From assembly GCF_006517255.1 (NCBI RefSeq), contig NZ_CP041185.1, positions 4,712,001 to 4,776,000 on the forward strand: a stretch of 64,000 nucleotides of DNA, read 5' to 3'. This document shows, piece after piece, positions 1 to 10,200 of the stretch (positions are counted from its first letter, which is position 1; every line of letters starts with the position of its first letter). The notes under the pieces were generated by a model. That model did no database searches. It was not told where the DNA came from and worked only from the letters and a program-made list of their open reading frames with translations. Made by a program: the position numbers and the translations under genes. This stretch comes from Janthinobacterium tructae (GTDB taxonomy: Bacteria > Pseudomonadota > Gammaproteobacteria > Burkholderiales > Burkholderiaceae_D).

Positions 1-1
1 G

Positions 2-949
2 CAGGTGGACGCCGTCGTGATCCGTTCCAGCAGCGAAAAAGCCCTGTGCGCCGGTGGCGACATCCGTTTCTTTTACGATGCGGGCCTGGCTACGCCGCAA
101 GGCGGCAGTGCGTTGCTGGAAGATTTCTTTACGGAAGAATACGCCTTAAATCATGTGATTCATTTCTACCCGAAACCGTATATCGCCGTGATGGATGGCG
201 TGGTCATGGGCGGCGGCATGGGCGTGGCGCAAGCCGGGCCCGGCAACCGCCTGCGCATCGTCACGGGCCGCACGCGCATGGCCATGCCGGAAGTCAATAT
301 CGGCTTGTTCCCGGACGTGGGCGGCAGTTATTTCCTGTCCCGCCTGGCCGGCCGGCTGGGCCTGTACCTGGGCTTGACGGGCTTGACGATCAACGCGGCC
401 GATGCCCTGTACACGGGCCTGGCCGATGTCTACCTGCCCGAGGCGCAGATGGGGGCGCTGCTGGCCCTGTTCGACTCGACGCCGGGCGAGGCCTTGCCGG
501 TGGCCATCAAGGCGCTGGCCGCGCCGTTTCAGGCCGAGGCGGGGGCTTCTCCTTTGGCCACCGCGCGCACGGCGCTGGACCGCCACTTCGGCGCCCCTTC
601 CGTGGCTGCCATCATGGCCTCGCTGGCGCAGGACGACAGCGCGTTCGCGGGCAAGGCCCTGGCGGCCATGCGCCTGCGTTCTCCCTTGATGATGTCGGTG
701 ACCCTGGAATTACTGCAACGCGGTGCCCATCTGGGCGTGGCCGATTGCCTGCGCCTGGAGCGCAGCGTGGTGCGCCACAATTTCGCGCATGGCGAAGTGC
801 TCGAAGGCGTGCGCGCGCTGGTGATCGACAAGGACAATGCGCCACGCTGGAACCCTGCCAGCCTGGACGAGGTCGATGCAGCCATGGTGGCGCGTTTCTT
901 TGCGCCCGTCTGGCCGGCGTCAGCGCATCCGCTGCGCCACCTCGATTAA
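2..949 (+). CDS. Enoyl-CoA hydratase/isomerase family protein, probably 3-hydroxyisobutyryl-CoA hydrolase (5' end missing)
   Basis: The reading frame is open from the first bases of the window, so the N-terminus lies upstream. The crotonase fold shows as AGGDIRFFY (first oxyanion-hole strand) and GVVMGGGMGVA (second), followed by PEVNIGLFPDVGGSYFLSRL. The C-terminal stretch NFAHGEVLEGVRALVIDKD..PRW is typical of the 3-hydroxyisobutyryl-CoA hydrolase branch, which acts in valine breakdown, rather than of ordinary enoyl-CoA hydratases. The TAA stop directly abuts the stop codon of the convergent rapZ gene, with no bases between them. The family call is firm; the exact substrate is inferred. Confidence 0.85.
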   Translation, partial: QVDAVVIRSSSEKALCAGGDIRFFYDAGLATPQGGSALLEDFFTEEYALNHVIHFYPKPYIAVMDGVVMGGGMGVAQAGPGNRLRIVTGRTRMAMPEVNIGLFPDVGGSYFLSRLAGRLGLYLGLTGLTINAADALYTGLADVYLPEAQMGALLALFDSTPGEALPVAIKALAAPFQAEAGASPLATARTALDRHFGAPSVAAIMASLAQDDSAFAGKALAAMRLRSPLMMSVTLELLQRGAHLGVADCLRLERSVVRHNFAHGEVLEGVRALVIDKDNAPRWNPASLDEVDAAMVARFFAPVWPASAHPLRHLD

Positions 950-1813
950 TTAGCTGCGCTCGCGGTGGCGCAAGACCACGCGCTCGTTGGGGCCGAAGTA
1001 TTGCGCCAGCCGTTCCGCCATGTACACGGAGCGGTGCTGGCCGCCCGTGCAACCGAGCGCCACCGTCAGGTAGCTGCGGTTGTCGGATTTGAATGACGGC
1101 AACCACTTCTCGATGAAGGCGCGGATGTCGGCCAGCAGCTCCAGCGCGCTCGGTTGCGCGTCGAGGAAGGCGATCACGGGCGCATCGCGTCCGTCGAGCG
1201 GACGCAGCGCCAGGTCGTAATAGGGATTCGGCAAGGCCCGCACATCGAAGACGAAATCGGCGTCCAGCGGCACGCCCAGTTTGAAGGCGAACGATTCGAA
1301 GAACAGGGTCAGCGGCGCGCGTTCGGAGGCGACGATATCCTTGATCCAGGCGCGCAATTTATTGGCGCTCAGTTCCGAGGTATCGATCACATGGCCCAGC
1401 TGTTCGATGGTCGACAGGCGCTCGCGTTCTTCCGAGATGCATTCGATCAGGGTGCGGCGGCTGGCGGGGTTCTGGTTCGGACGCAATTCGTGCGACAGCG
1501 GATGGCTGCGCCGCGTTTCCGAGAAGCGCGCCACCAGCGAATGCGTGGTGGCCGTGAGGAACATCACCTTGACGTCATGCCCCTGGTCGCGCAGCAGGGC
1601 CACATTGTGCGGCAGGCTGGCCAGCGACTCGGCGCTGCGCGCATCGACGGCGACGGCCAGTTGCGGTGTGCCTTCGTCGAGCAAGGTTTGCACCAGGCTG
1701 GGCAGCAAGGCCGGTGGCAGGTTGTCGACACAATAGTAGCCGGTATCTTCCAGCACATTGAGCGCGACGGATTTACCGGAGCCGGATATTCCGGTGATAA
1801 GGACGATATGCAT
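950..1813 (-). CDS. rapZ: RNase adapter protein RapZ
   Basis: The 287-aa protein has a P-loop GISGSGKS at residues 8-15 and the diagnostic C-terminal [18 protein letters not shown]. In E. coli RapZ binds the sRNA GlmZ and presents it to RNase E, controlling GlmS; the nucleotide-binding N-domain is shared by all family members. The start is placed at MHIVLITG, because the five extra residues available upstream match nothing in the family. It follows hprK and ptsN on the same strand, the usual betaproteobacterial nitrogen-PTS neighbourhood, but a 148-bp gap with a palindromic repeat separates it from hprK. The GlmS role in this organism is inferred. Confidence 0.95.
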   Translation of the reverse strand: MHIVLITGISGSGKSVALNVLEDTGYYCVDNLPPALLPSLVQTLLDEGTPQLAVAVDARSAESLASLPHNVALLRDQGHDVKVMFLTATTHSLVARFSETRRSHPLSHELRPNQNPASRRTLIECISEERERLSTIEQLGHVIDTSELSANKLRAWIKDIVASERAPLTLFFESFAFKLGVPLDADFVFDVRALPNPYYDLALRPLDGRDAPVIAFLDAQPSALELLADIRAFIEKWLPSFKSDNRSYLTVALGCTGGQHRSVYMAERLAQYFGPNERVVLRHRERS

Positions 1814-1929
1814 ACGCCGATCATACAATAAAGATTGGCACTGCGCTCCCGAGGCAATGATCTTTACAAATTATTGCAATTATTGTTCGAGCATTGCTTG
1901 TATTTAATTGTTGCCATTGGCGTCAATGT

Positions 1930-1956
1930 GGGGTCAGACCCGTCGGGTCGGACCCC
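1930..1956. repeat. GGGTC/GACCC intergenic palindrome, copy 1
   Basis: In the hprK-rapZ gap the sequence reads GGGGTCAGACCC, then GTC, then GGTCGGACCCC: nested GGGTC and GACCC half-sites that can fold as a hairpin. Related elements lie at 4655-4686 and 33095-33163, always intergenic. It resembles a REP-type short interspersed repeat and may also act in 3'-end formation, though there is no T-run. Confidence 0.6.
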
Positions 1957-1961
1957 GGTAA

Positions 1962-2897
1962 TTAGTCACCACTCATTGCCAACCTCTGCCGCTCCATGAA
2001 CTCCTGCAAGGTATCGATGCCGCGCAGCTGCAGAATCGTATTGCGCACGGCCGCTTCCAGCAGCACGGCGATGTTGCGGCCGGCGGCGACGGGGATGACG
2101 ACCTTGCGCACGGGCAAGCCGAGCACGTCTTCCGTGGGGAACAGGAAGGGCAGGCGTTCGACTTCCTCTTCCAGCGCGTTGCGGCGCACCAGGTGCACGA
2201 TCAGTTTCAAACGCATCTTGCGGCGCACGGCCGTTTCGCCAAAGATGGCCTTGATATCGAGCAAGCCCAGGCCCCGCACTTCCAGCAGGTTTTGCAGCAG
2301 GGGCGGGCAGCGGCCTTCGATCATGTTGGGCGCGATGCGCGAGAATTCCACGGCGTCATCGGCCACCAGGCCGTGGCTGCGCGAAATCAGTTCCAGGCCC
2401 AGCTCGCTCTTGCCCAGACCCGAATCGCCCGTGATCAGCACGCCCACGCCCAGCACGTCCATGAACACGCCATGCATGATGATGCGCTGCGCCAGCTTTT
2501 TGGACAGGTAGACGCGCAGGAAGTCGATCACTTGCGCGGCCGGCAGCGGGGTCGAGAACAGGGGAATGTTTTGCTCGTCGCAGATGGCGAGGATGTCGGG
2601 CGGCGTTTCCAGCCCTTGCGCGATGATCAGCGCGGGTGGGCCGCCGGCGATCAGTTCACCGATCACATGCGTGCGCGTGTTGACCTTCAGGCGCTGATAA
2701 TAATTGATTTCCTGGTGACCGAAGACCTGGATGCGGCCCGGATGGATCAGGTTCAAGTGGCCCACCTGGTCGGCGGCCGACGAGACGTCGCCCGAGATCA
2801 GGCGCTCGCCGCCGGGAAAGCCGGCGAACCAGCCCAGTTGCAGACTTTCACGATTATCGTCGTACAGGCGTTGTATCGTCAGCGGCGTTTGCAACAT
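1962..2897 (-). CDS. hprK: HPr kinase/phosphorylase
   Basis: The 311-aa protein has the full two-domain layout. The N-terminal domain covers residues 1-130. The kinase domain contains Walker [10 protein letters not shown] near residue 155 and the family signature [19 protein letters not shown] in the last third. HprK phosphorylates and dephosphorylates HPr/NPr-type carriers on serine. In Proteobacteria it sits with the nitrogen-related PTS, and here ptsN lies 36 bp upstream on the same strand, consistent with co-transcription. Length and motifs are normal. Confidence 0.96.
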   Translation of the reverse strand: MLQTPLTIQRLYDDNRESLQLGWFAGFPGGERLISGDVSSAADQVGHLNLIHPGRIQVFGHQEINYYQRLKVNTRTHVIGELIAGGPPALIIAQGLETPPDILAICDEQNIPLFSTPLPAAQVIDFLRVYLSKKLAQRIIMHGVFMDVLGVGVLITGDSGLGKSELGLELISRSHGLVADDAVEFSRIAPNMIEGRCPPLLQNLLEVRGLGLLDIKAIFGETAVRRKMRLKLIVHLVRRNALEEEVERLPFLFPTEDVLGLPVRKVVIPVAAGRNIAVLLEAAVRNTILQLRGIDTLQEFMERQRLAMSGD

Positions 2898-2933
2898 GGC
2901 AGTCTTCTTCAGGAGTGGAGGAATACCTGAAGT

Positions 2934-3425
2934 TTAACCCGTCGCTTGCAGACTGGGTTGCCAATTGACGATGCGCGAATGCACGGATTTCGGTTCCGGA
3001 TCCGTGGCCAGCGCCGTGCGGAAGGCATCGTCGGAAAACATTTCGGCGATTTCCGACAAAATTTCCAGATGTTGCTGGGTGACATGATCGGGAATCAGCA
3101 GGAAAAACAGCAGATTGACGGGCTTGCCATCGGGCGACTCGAACGGAATCGGCTCGGCCAGACGCACGAAGGCGCCCAGCGGGGCTTTCAGGGTCTTGCT
3201 GCCCTTGACCCTGCCATGCGGTACGGCCACGCCATGGCCCAGGCCTGTCGAGCCCAGGCGTTCGCGGGCAAACAGATTGTCCGAAACGGTAGAGCGGGCG
3301 ATGCCGTAATTGTTTTCGAAGATCAGGCCGGCTTGCTCGAAGGCGCGCTTTTTACTGGACACTTCCAGGTCCAGCAGGACGTTTTCGAGGGATAGTATTT
3401 TGCTAAGATTAGTCATGACACTCAA
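2934..3425 (-). CDS. ptsN: PTS IIA-like nitrogen-regulatory protein PtsN (EIIA-Ntr)
   Basis: The 163-aa PTS EIIA type-2 domain has its phosphorylatable histidine in GLGHGVAVPHGRV near residue 76. PtsN takes phosphate from NPr and tunes potassium transport, nitrogen and stress responses in Proteobacteria. The reading frame begins MSVMTNLSKIL; the second Met (3416) is an equally good start, and neither has a clear Shine-Dalgarno. rpoN and hpf, often upstream of ptsN, are absent here: 324 bp of non-coding DNA and queF lie upstream. Confidence 0.94.
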   Translation of the reverse strand: MSVMTNLSKILSLENVLLDLEVSSKKRAFEQAGLIFENNYGIARSTVSDNLFARERLGSTGLGHGVAVPHGRVKGSKTLKAPLGAFVRLAEPIPFESPDGKPVNLLFFLLIPDHVTQQHLEILSEIAEMFSDDAFRTALATDPEPKSVHSRIVNWQPSLQATG

Positions 3426-3749
3426 TGAAATGGTGCAATGCGCAGAGGGCTTGCGAGCCGAATTATAGGCCTGTTTCTGCGGCCTGTAACGCCAATTCTC
3501 AACAGTATACGCCCGCTGCGGGCACAGTGCGCGCTACAGCCCATGTCGCCATCATTTTAGCAAAAAAATAACATCGGGGTGTATCGGCTATTTCTTGATT
3601 AAAAACACACGGCGAACAGATTTTTCCGCCGCCGAATGGCGATTTTCCGATTTTTCAGCGTCTTTGACATGCTCTGCGGCACTACGGTAACGTTGTTTTA
3701 AAACACAGCCAACATTCCTGTTGGCATGGTTTTGTGGTGTTGCCTGGTA
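3426..3749. other. Non-coding gap between queF and ptsN
   Basis: No credible gene is present. The region is AT-richer than its surroundings, as expected for the ptsN promoter area. At 3708-3725 a GCCAAC/GTTGGC hairpin lies just past the queF stop; on the minus strand it is followed by TGTGTTTT, so it could be a weak queF terminator. Confidence 0.5.
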
Positions 3750-4592
3750 TTACTGGCGCGCATTGCGCAGATTGCCCGGCATCGTGCCCGTGCTGAAGTT
3801 GCTGCGCCACGGATTGATATCGAGCCCGCCGCGGCGCGTATAACGCGCATACACGGACAGTTTTTGCGGCTTGCACTGGCGCAAGATATCGACAAAAATG
3901 CGCTCCACGCATTGCTCATGGAATTCATTGTGTTCGCGAAAACCGATCAGGTAGCGCAGCAGGCTTTCCTGGTCGATCTGTGGTCCTGCATACGCGATCT
4001 GCACGCTGCCCCAGTCCGGCTGACCCGTCACCAGGCAATTCGATTTGAGCAAGTGCGAGACGAGTTTTTCTTCCACGGGCGCATCATCGAACGCCGCCTT
4101 CAGCAGCAGCGGCGAGGGCGTGTATTGCGTGATTTCCAGGTCCAGGCGGTCGAGCAGCACGCCGTCGAACTCGCCCATTTTGAGCTTGCCGAAATCTTCC
4201 TGCAAGGTCAGTTCCACTTGCACGGGCGCGCCAAAGCCGTTCGACAAATCCTGCTTGAGCAAGGTCAGCAACGCTTCAGGGCTGTCCAGCTTGGTCTGGT
4301 TGAACGAGTTCAGGTACAGCTTGAACGATTTCGACTCGATGATGTTCGGCGAATCGGCCGGCGCGCTGACCTTGGCAATGGCCACCTGCGGCTTGCCGCG
4401 CTGGTTCAGCCACGACAGTTCATACGCATTCCAGATATCGAGGCCGAAGAACGGCAAGGTGCCGTGCAATTCCAGCTCGTCGCGCTTGCCTTGGCGGGGA
4501 ATCGGAAACAGCAGTTCCGGCGCGTAATCGCTGCGGTAGGCGGAGCTTTTGCCGAGGGGAGATTGTTCGGCGAGGTCGTTGGTGGTGGTCAT
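3750..4592 (-). CDS. queF: NADPH-dependent 7-cyano-7-deazaguanine reductase (preQ0 reductase), long form
   Basis: The 280-aa protein corresponds to the long two-domain (E. coli-type) QueF, which reduces preQ0 to preQ1 for queuosine synthesis in tRNA. The catalytic Cys lies in [18 protein letters not shown], and the NADPH/substrate-binding part in [19 protein letters not shown]. It is monocistronic on the minus strand: ilvA lies 112 bp upstream behind a perfect palindrome. No preQ1 riboswitch was recognised upstream. Confidence 0.95.
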   Translation of the reverse strand: MTTTNDLAEQSPLGKSSAYRSDYAPELLFPIPRQGKRDELELHGTLPFFGLDIWNAYELSWLNQRGKPQVAIAKVSAPADSPNIIESKSFKLYLNSFNQTKLDSPEALLTLLKQDLSNGFGAPVQVELTLQEDFGKLKMGEFDGVLLDRLDLEITQYTPSPLLLKAAFDDAPVEEKLVSHLLKSNCLVTGQPDWGSVQIAYAGPQIDQESLLRYLIGFREHNEFHEQCVERIFVDILRQCKPQKLSVYARYTRRGGLDINPWRSNFSTGTMPGNLRNARQ

Positions 4593-4654
4593 GGTCGTGT
4601 GGCGTGAATTCAGTCAAGCACGCATGGTAGCCTATTTCAACCCAACGGCGACGG

Positions 4655-4686
4655 CTGGGGTCGTACCCTGCAGGGTACGACCCCAG
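4655..4686. repeat. Perfect 32-bp palindrome between queF and ilvA
   Basis: Each 16-base arm begins CTGGGGTCGTACCC and the other arm is its exact reverse complement, with no spacer. The centre is CCTGCAGG. It lies 18 bp beyond the ilvA stop codon. The core GGGTC/GACCC relates it to the elements at 1930 and 33095. A perfect, spacerless palindrome suggests a REP-like element or protein site; as RNA it would fold but lacks a T-run. Confidence 0.65.
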
Positions 4687-4704
4687 TATTTGCAGTTGGG
4701 CTTA

Positions 4705-6240
4705 TTACCCCAGGAACAGTTTATACACAGGATTGCTGCTTTCATCCCAATAACGATAGCCGAGGGTATCGAGGAAGCGGGCGAATTCTCCCATTTCATC
4801 GGGCGGCACTTGCAGGCCCACCAGGATGCGGCCCACGTCGCCGCCCTGGCTGCGGTAATGACACAGGGAAATATTCCAGTTCGGCGCCATGCTGTCGAGG
4901 AAGCGCATCAGCGCACCGGGGCGCTCGGGGAATTCAAAGCGGTACAGCAGCTCGTCCTGTGCCAGGCGGCTCTTGCCGCCCACCAGGTGGCGGATGTGCG
5001 ACTTGGCCAGCTCGTCGTGGGTCAGGTCCAGCGTCTTGAATTCATGCTCTTCGAATTTCTTCGCCATCGCCCCGGATTCATGCCGGTCGGCAATCTGGAT
5101 GCCGACGAACACGTGCGCGGCTTTTTCATCGCTGATACGGTAGTTAAATTCCGTCACGTTGCGCGCGCCGATGAGCGAGCAGAAGCGCTTGAAGCTGCCC
5201 CGCTGTTCGCGCATGGTGACGGCAAACACGGCTTCGCGGAACTCGCCCAGCTCGGCACGCTCGGCAACGAAGCGCAGGCGGTCGAAATTCATGTTGGCGC
5301 CGCAGGCGATGGTGATCAGCGTCTGGTTGACGATGGGGTGCTTGCTCAGGCTGGCCCGCTCCACGTAGGCCTTGGCGCCCGCGATGGCCAGTGCGCCGGC
5401 CGGTTCCAGGATGGAGCGCGTATCCGTAAACACATCCTTGATGGCGGCGCAGATGGCGTCCGTGTCGACGATGATGATGTCATCGACATATTGCTGCGCC
5501 AGGCGGAAGGTTTCCTCGCCCACCAGACGCACGGCCGTGCCGTCCGAAAACAGGCCCACGTCGGGCAGGGTCACCCGTTCGCCCGCTTTCAGCGAGCGCG
5601 CCATGGCGTCCGAATCGACTGTTTGCACGCCGATGATCTTGATGTCGGGGCGAATCTGTTTCACATAGGCAGCCACGCCGGCGATCAGGCCGCCGCCGCC
5701 GATGGCGACGAAGATGGCGTGGATGGGGCCGGAATGCTGGCGCAGGATTTCCATGCCGATCGTGCCCTGGCCGGCGATCACGTCCGGATCGTCGAACGGG
5801 TGCACGAAGGTCAGCTTCTGTTCTTTTTCCAGGGTCAGCGCGTGGTTGTAGGCGTCCGTGTAGGACTCGCCGTGCAGCACGATTTCCACATGCACGCCGC
5901 CGCGCGCCTTGACGGCGTCGATCTTGACGGGGGGCGTGGTGGTGGGCATGACGATGACGGCGCGGCAGCCCATGCGCGCGGCCGACAGGGCCACGCCCTG
6001 GGCATGGTTGCCGGCCGAAGCGCAAATGACGCCGCGCTTGCGTTCCGCATCGCTGAGCTGGGCCATCTTGTTGTAGGCGCCGCGAATCTTGAAGCTGAAC
6101 ACACTTTGCATGTCTTCGCGCTTGAAGTAAATCTGGTTGTTCAGGCGCTGCGACAGGGCAGGGGCCAGTTCCAGCGGCGTTTCGGTGGCGACGTCATAGA
6201 CGCGGGCGGTCAGGATTTTCTTGAGGTAGTCGATGTTCAT
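4705..6240 (-). CDS. ilvA: Biosynthetic threonine ammonia-lyase (threonine dehydratase)
   Basis: The 511-aa protein matches the long allosteric form. The fold-type II PLP domain (residues 1-320) has the PLP lysine in FSFKIRGAYNKM near residue 50 and the phosphate loop AIGGGGLIAG near residue 175. Two ACT-like regulatory domains follow, including FKRFCSLIGARNVTEFNYR and RPGALMRFLDSM. It converts threonine to 2-oxobutanoate, the first step of isoleucine synthesis, normally feedback-inhibited by isoleucine through the C-terminal domains. It stands alone on the minus strand, divergent from a membrane-protein gene 202 bp away. Confidence 0.95.
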   Translation of the reverse strand: MNIDYLKKILTARVYDVATETPLELAPALSQRLNNQIYFKREDMQSVFSFKIRGAYNKMAQLSDAERKRGVICASAGNHAQGVALSAARMGCRAVIVMPTTTPPVKIDAVKARGGVHVEIVLHGESYTDAYNHALTLEKEQKLTFVHPFDDPDVIAGQGTIGMEILRQHSGPIHAIFVAIGGGGLIAGVAAYVKQIRPDIKIIGVQTVDSDAMARSLKAGERVTLPDVGLFSDGTAVRLVGEETFRLAQQYVDDIIIVDTDAICAAIKDVFTDTRSILEPAGALAIAGAKAYVERASLSKHPIVNQTLITIACGANMNFDRLRFVAERAELGEFREAVFAVTMREQRGSFKRFCSLIGARNVTEFNYRISDEKAAHVFVGIQIADRHESGAMAKKFEEHEFKTLDLTHDELAKSHIRHLVGGKSRLAQDELLYRFEFPERPGALMRFLDSMAPNWNISLCHYRSQGGDVGRILVGLQVPPDEMGEFARFLDTLGYRYWDESSNPVYKLFLG

Positions 6241-6442
6241 AGTCTGCTAGCAAGTGATTCTGGGCCAGAAAGGTACTGGAGCGTGTCGGTCGATAGCGGC
6301 GGCGCCGCGGCGGATAGCCTGGCGACAAATAATGCTCTGTGGAACTGCGGGCGGGTATGCCTTTGCCTGCTGGCGCGATGTGTGCGGCGCCCAGGCTGCT
6401 CTTCATTATAATGGAGAGCCATACTGCATCGCGAAGTGTTCC

Positions 6443-6934
6443 ATGATCGAATCCGCAATCGCCTGGCTGCTGCAGCTGATCGCAGCACCGGAAGTCGGGC
6501 TGACGTCGGTCTTTCTGATCAGCTTTATTTCCGCCACCTTGTTGCCGCTCGGCTCGGAGCCGGCCGTGTTTGCCGTCATCAAGGCCAATCCCGCACTGTT
6601 CTGGGCCGCCATCGGCGTCGCCACCCTGGGCAATACCCTGGGCGGCATGGTCGACTACTGGATGGGCTACCGGGCCAAGCAGGCGTTCGCCAAGGAGCGC
6701 GACACGCGCTGGTTCCGCTGGCTGGCCCGCTATGGCGCCAAGACCATGCTGCTGGCCTGGCTGCCCCTCGTGGGCGACCCCCTGTGCACCCTGGCGGGCT
6801 GGCTCAAGCTGCCGTTCTGGCCCAGCGTGGCCTACATGGCCATCGGCAAGTGCGCGCGCTACCTGAGCATGACGGCTTTGCTGCTGTACGTGCCCGATGG
6901 CGTATGGCACCGGATCGGACAAATGCTGGCGTAA
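6443..6934 (+). CDS. Small inner-membrane protein of the YqaA/DedA-like family
   Basis: The 164-aa hydrophobic protein has predicted membrane segments around residues 15-35, 50-70 and 95-160. The pattern SATLLPLGSEP, NTLGGMVDYWMGY and WLPLVGDPLCTLAGWLKLP is characteristic of YqaA-type (SNARE-associated/VTT) proteins. The start is placed at MIESAIAWLL, because the upstream extension in the same frame has no membrane-family character and covers the promoter region. A strong terminator follows 6 bp after the stop. The biochemical function is unknown. Confidence 0.8.
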   Translation: MIESAIAWLLQLIAAPEVGLTSVFLISFISATLLPLGSEPAVFAVIKANPALFWAAIGVATLGNTLGGMVDYWMGYRAKQAFAKERDTRWFRWLARYGAKTMLLAWLPLVGDPLCTLAGWLKLPFWPSVAYMAIGKCARYLSMTALLLYVPDGVWHRIGQMLA

Positions 6935-6940
6935 ACGGCA

Positions 6941-6980
6941 GGCAAACGGGCGTAATGCAACGCCTGTTTGCCCTATTTTT
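6941..6980 (+). terminator. Rho-independent terminator after the YqaA-like gene
   Basis: A 13-bp stem pairs GGCAAACGGGCGT with ACGCCTGTTTGCC across a 6-nt loop, with one G-T pair, and is followed by CTATTTTT. It lies 6 bp after the stop at 6934. Confidence 0.8.
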
Positions 6981-7112
6981 GGGCAGTTCGATAGTTTGTA
7001 GTAGAGTCCGATTCTTGGCATTTTTGCGTCAAAAAATCATGGAAACTGGTTTTTTATTCATGCAAAAGTAGGCTTTTCCGTATTTGCTATGGCAGCGGAT
7101 GGGGTGCTTAAA

Positions 7113-7129
7113 CCTTAGGCGGCCTAAGG
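7113..7129. promoter_or_regulatory. Inverted repeat upstream of the large FAD/Fe-S oxidoreductase
   Basis: CCTTAGG-CGG-CCTAAGG is a perfect 7-3-7 inverted repeat, 74 bp before the start codon at 7203. It has the shape of an operator for a dimeric repressor such as a GntR-type regulator. No cognate regulator is encoded nearby, and there is no following T-run. Confidence 0.45.
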
Positions 7130-7202
7130 CTGTTCCGGCATGGTGCGGCGCAATAAGATAAAATGATCCTTTAGGGTCCAGTCCACATCGTCACCACATT
7201 CC

Positions 7203-10200
7203 ATGAACGCTCCCGCACATATCCAAGCTTTACTGGCAGAAACGCCGAATGGTCCCGCAGCAAGCCGCCTGCGCGAAATCCCGTATAACTACACGTCGTT
7301 TTCCGATCGCGAGATCGTCATACGCCTGTTGGGGGAGGACTCCTGGCGCCTGCTCGACGAGCTGCGCGGCGCCCGCCAGACGGGCCGTTCGGCCCGCATG
7401 CTGTACGAGGTGCTGGGCGACATCTGGGTCGTGCGCCGCAACCCCTACCTGCAGGATGACTTGCTGGACAACCCGAAGCGCCGCCAGGGCTTGATCGACG
7501 CCTTGCATCACCGCCTGGCCGAAGTCGACAAGCGCCGCCTGTCCATCGATGCGGCCGGCGGCGACGTCGCAGCCAGTGGCGAAGCGCCCGAAGTGGCCAA
7601 GGCGCGCAGCAACAATGTCGAGCTGTTGCTGAAGGCAGCCAGCAAGGCCGTGGCCGACTTTGGCGACGAATTCCGCAAGACCTACGATTTGCGCAAGCGC
7701 ACGGTCAAGGTGCTGGGCCGCTACACGGAAAAGCACAATGTGCGCTTCGACGGCATGACGCGCGTGTCGCACGTGACGGACGCCACCGACTGGCGCGTCG
7801 AATACCCGTTCGTCGTGCTCACGCCCGACACTGAAGAGGAAATGGCCGGCCTGGTGAAAGGCTGTATCGAGCTGGGGCTGACCATCATCCCGCGCGGCGG
7901 CGGCACCGGCTACACGGGTGGCGCGATTCCCTTGACGCCGATGTCGGCCGTCATCAACACGGAAAAGCTCATCACCCTGGGTGCCGTGGAAATGACGGTC
8001 TTGCCGGGATTGAGCCACGAATACGCGACGATCAATTCGGGCGCGGGCGTGATCACGAATAAAGTGTCGGAAGCGGCTGAAAAAGCCGGTTTCGTGTTTG
8101 CCGTCGACCCGACCTCGGCGCACGCTTCTTGTATCGGCGGTAACGTTGCCATGAATGCGGGCGGCAAGAAGGCCGTGCTGTGGGGCACGGCGCTGGACAA
8201 CCTGGCCTCGTGGCGCATGGTCGACCCGAACGGCGACTGGCTCGATGTCACGCGCCTCGACCATAACCTGGGCAAGATCCACGATATCGCACTGGCACGT
8301 TTCCAGCTGGAATGGCGTCACCCGAGCACGCGCGACGCGACGAAACCGAACGCGCCGTTCAAGACGGAAATCCTGGAAATTCCTGGCCGCAAGTTCCGTA
8401 AAGAGGGCCTGGGCAAGGACGTGACGGACAAATTCCTCGCCGGCTTGCCGGGCATCCAGAAAGAAGGCTGCGACGGCCTGATCACGTCGGCGCGCTGGAT
8501 CTTGCACAAGATGCCGAAATTCGCCCGCACCGTCTGCCTGGAATTCTTTGGCCAGGCGCGCGATGCGATCCCGTCGATCGTGGAAATCAAGGATTACCTC
8601 GATGGCTTGCCGGCCAAGGGCGAGCAATACACGACCATCCGCCTGGCGGGCCTCGAGCACCTGGACGAGCGCTACCTGCGCGCCGTCGGCTACGCCACCA
8701 AGTCGAAGCGGGGCGTGCTGCCAAAGATGGCCCTGTTTGGCGACATCGTCGGCGACGATGAAAATGCCGTCGCGCAAGCGGCGTCGGAAGTGGTGCGCAT
8801 CGCCAACACCCGCGTGGGCGAAGGCTTTGTGGCCGTCAGCCCGGAAGCGCGCAAGAAATTCTGGCTCGACCGCGCCCGCACGGCGGCGATCGCCAAGCAC
8901 ACGAATGCGTTCAAGATCAATGAAGACGTGGTGATTCCCCTGAATCGCATGGGCGAATACACGGATGGTATCGAGCGCATCAATATCGAACTGTCGATCA
9001 AGAATAAGCTGCAACTGGCCGATGCCCTCAGTGAATTCTTTGCCAAGGGAAACTTGCCAATTGGCAAGAGCGACGATGCCTCGGACGACCGCGTCGACGA
9101 CGCTGAAATGCTGGGCGACCGCGCCGAGCAGGCGCAGCAGTTGCTGGCGCAAGTCACGGCACGCTGGACCTATCTGCTGGCCCAGCTGGACCGCCCGCTG
9201 GCCGACGTGAAGGGCGAACTGGCCGAGCTGGGCATGGAGCGCTTGCTGCCCGTCTTCGATGCGCGCCTGGAAACGCAGCCGGACGCCACCCTGTTCGACG
9301 TGGTGCAGGACCGCACCGTGCGCATTACCTGGAAGCAGGAAATTCGCGCCCAGCTGCGCCAGATCTTCAATGGCGCCGCTTTTAAACTGATCCTCGACGA
9401 GGCGACGGCGATTCACGCGCGCATCTTGCGTAGCCGCGTATTCGTCGCGTTGCACATGCATGCGGGGGACGGCAACGTGCACACGAACTTGCCCGTCAAC
9501 TCGGACAATTACGAAATGCTGCAGGATGCCCATGAAGCCGTGGGCCGCATCATGATCCTGGCCCGCTCGCTCAATGGCGTCATTTCCGGCGAACACGGTA
9601 TTGGCATCACCAAGCTGGAATTTTTGACGGAAGAGGAAATCGGCGAGTTCCGCAGCTACAAGCAGCGCATCGATCCGGAAGGCCGTTTCAACAAGGGCAA
9701 ATTGCTGAACCTGCCGGGTATGGGCGCCGACTTGCGCAATGCCTACACGCCATCGTTCGGCCTGATGGGGCATGAGTCCTTGATCATGCAGCAAAGCGAT
9801 ATCGGCGCCATCGCCGACAGCGTCAAGGATTGCTTGCGTTGCGGCAAGTGCAAGCCAGTCTGCGCAACCCATGTGCCGCGTGCCAACTTGCTGTACTCGC
9901 CACGCGACAAGATTTTGGCGACCTCGTCCCTGATCGAAGCCTTCCTGTACGAAGAGCAGACGCGGCGTGGTATTTCCATCAAGCATTGGGAAGAGTTCGA
10001 AGACGTGGCTGACCACTGCACGGTATGCCATAAATGCGTCACGCCCTGTCCCGTCAACATCGACTTCGGCGACGTGTCGATGAACATGCGCAACTTGCTG
10101 CGCAAGATGGACAAGAAGAGTTTTAATCCAGGCACCAAGGCAACGATGCTGTTCCTCAACGCCACCGATCCCGTGACCATCAACGCCACGCGCAAGGTCA

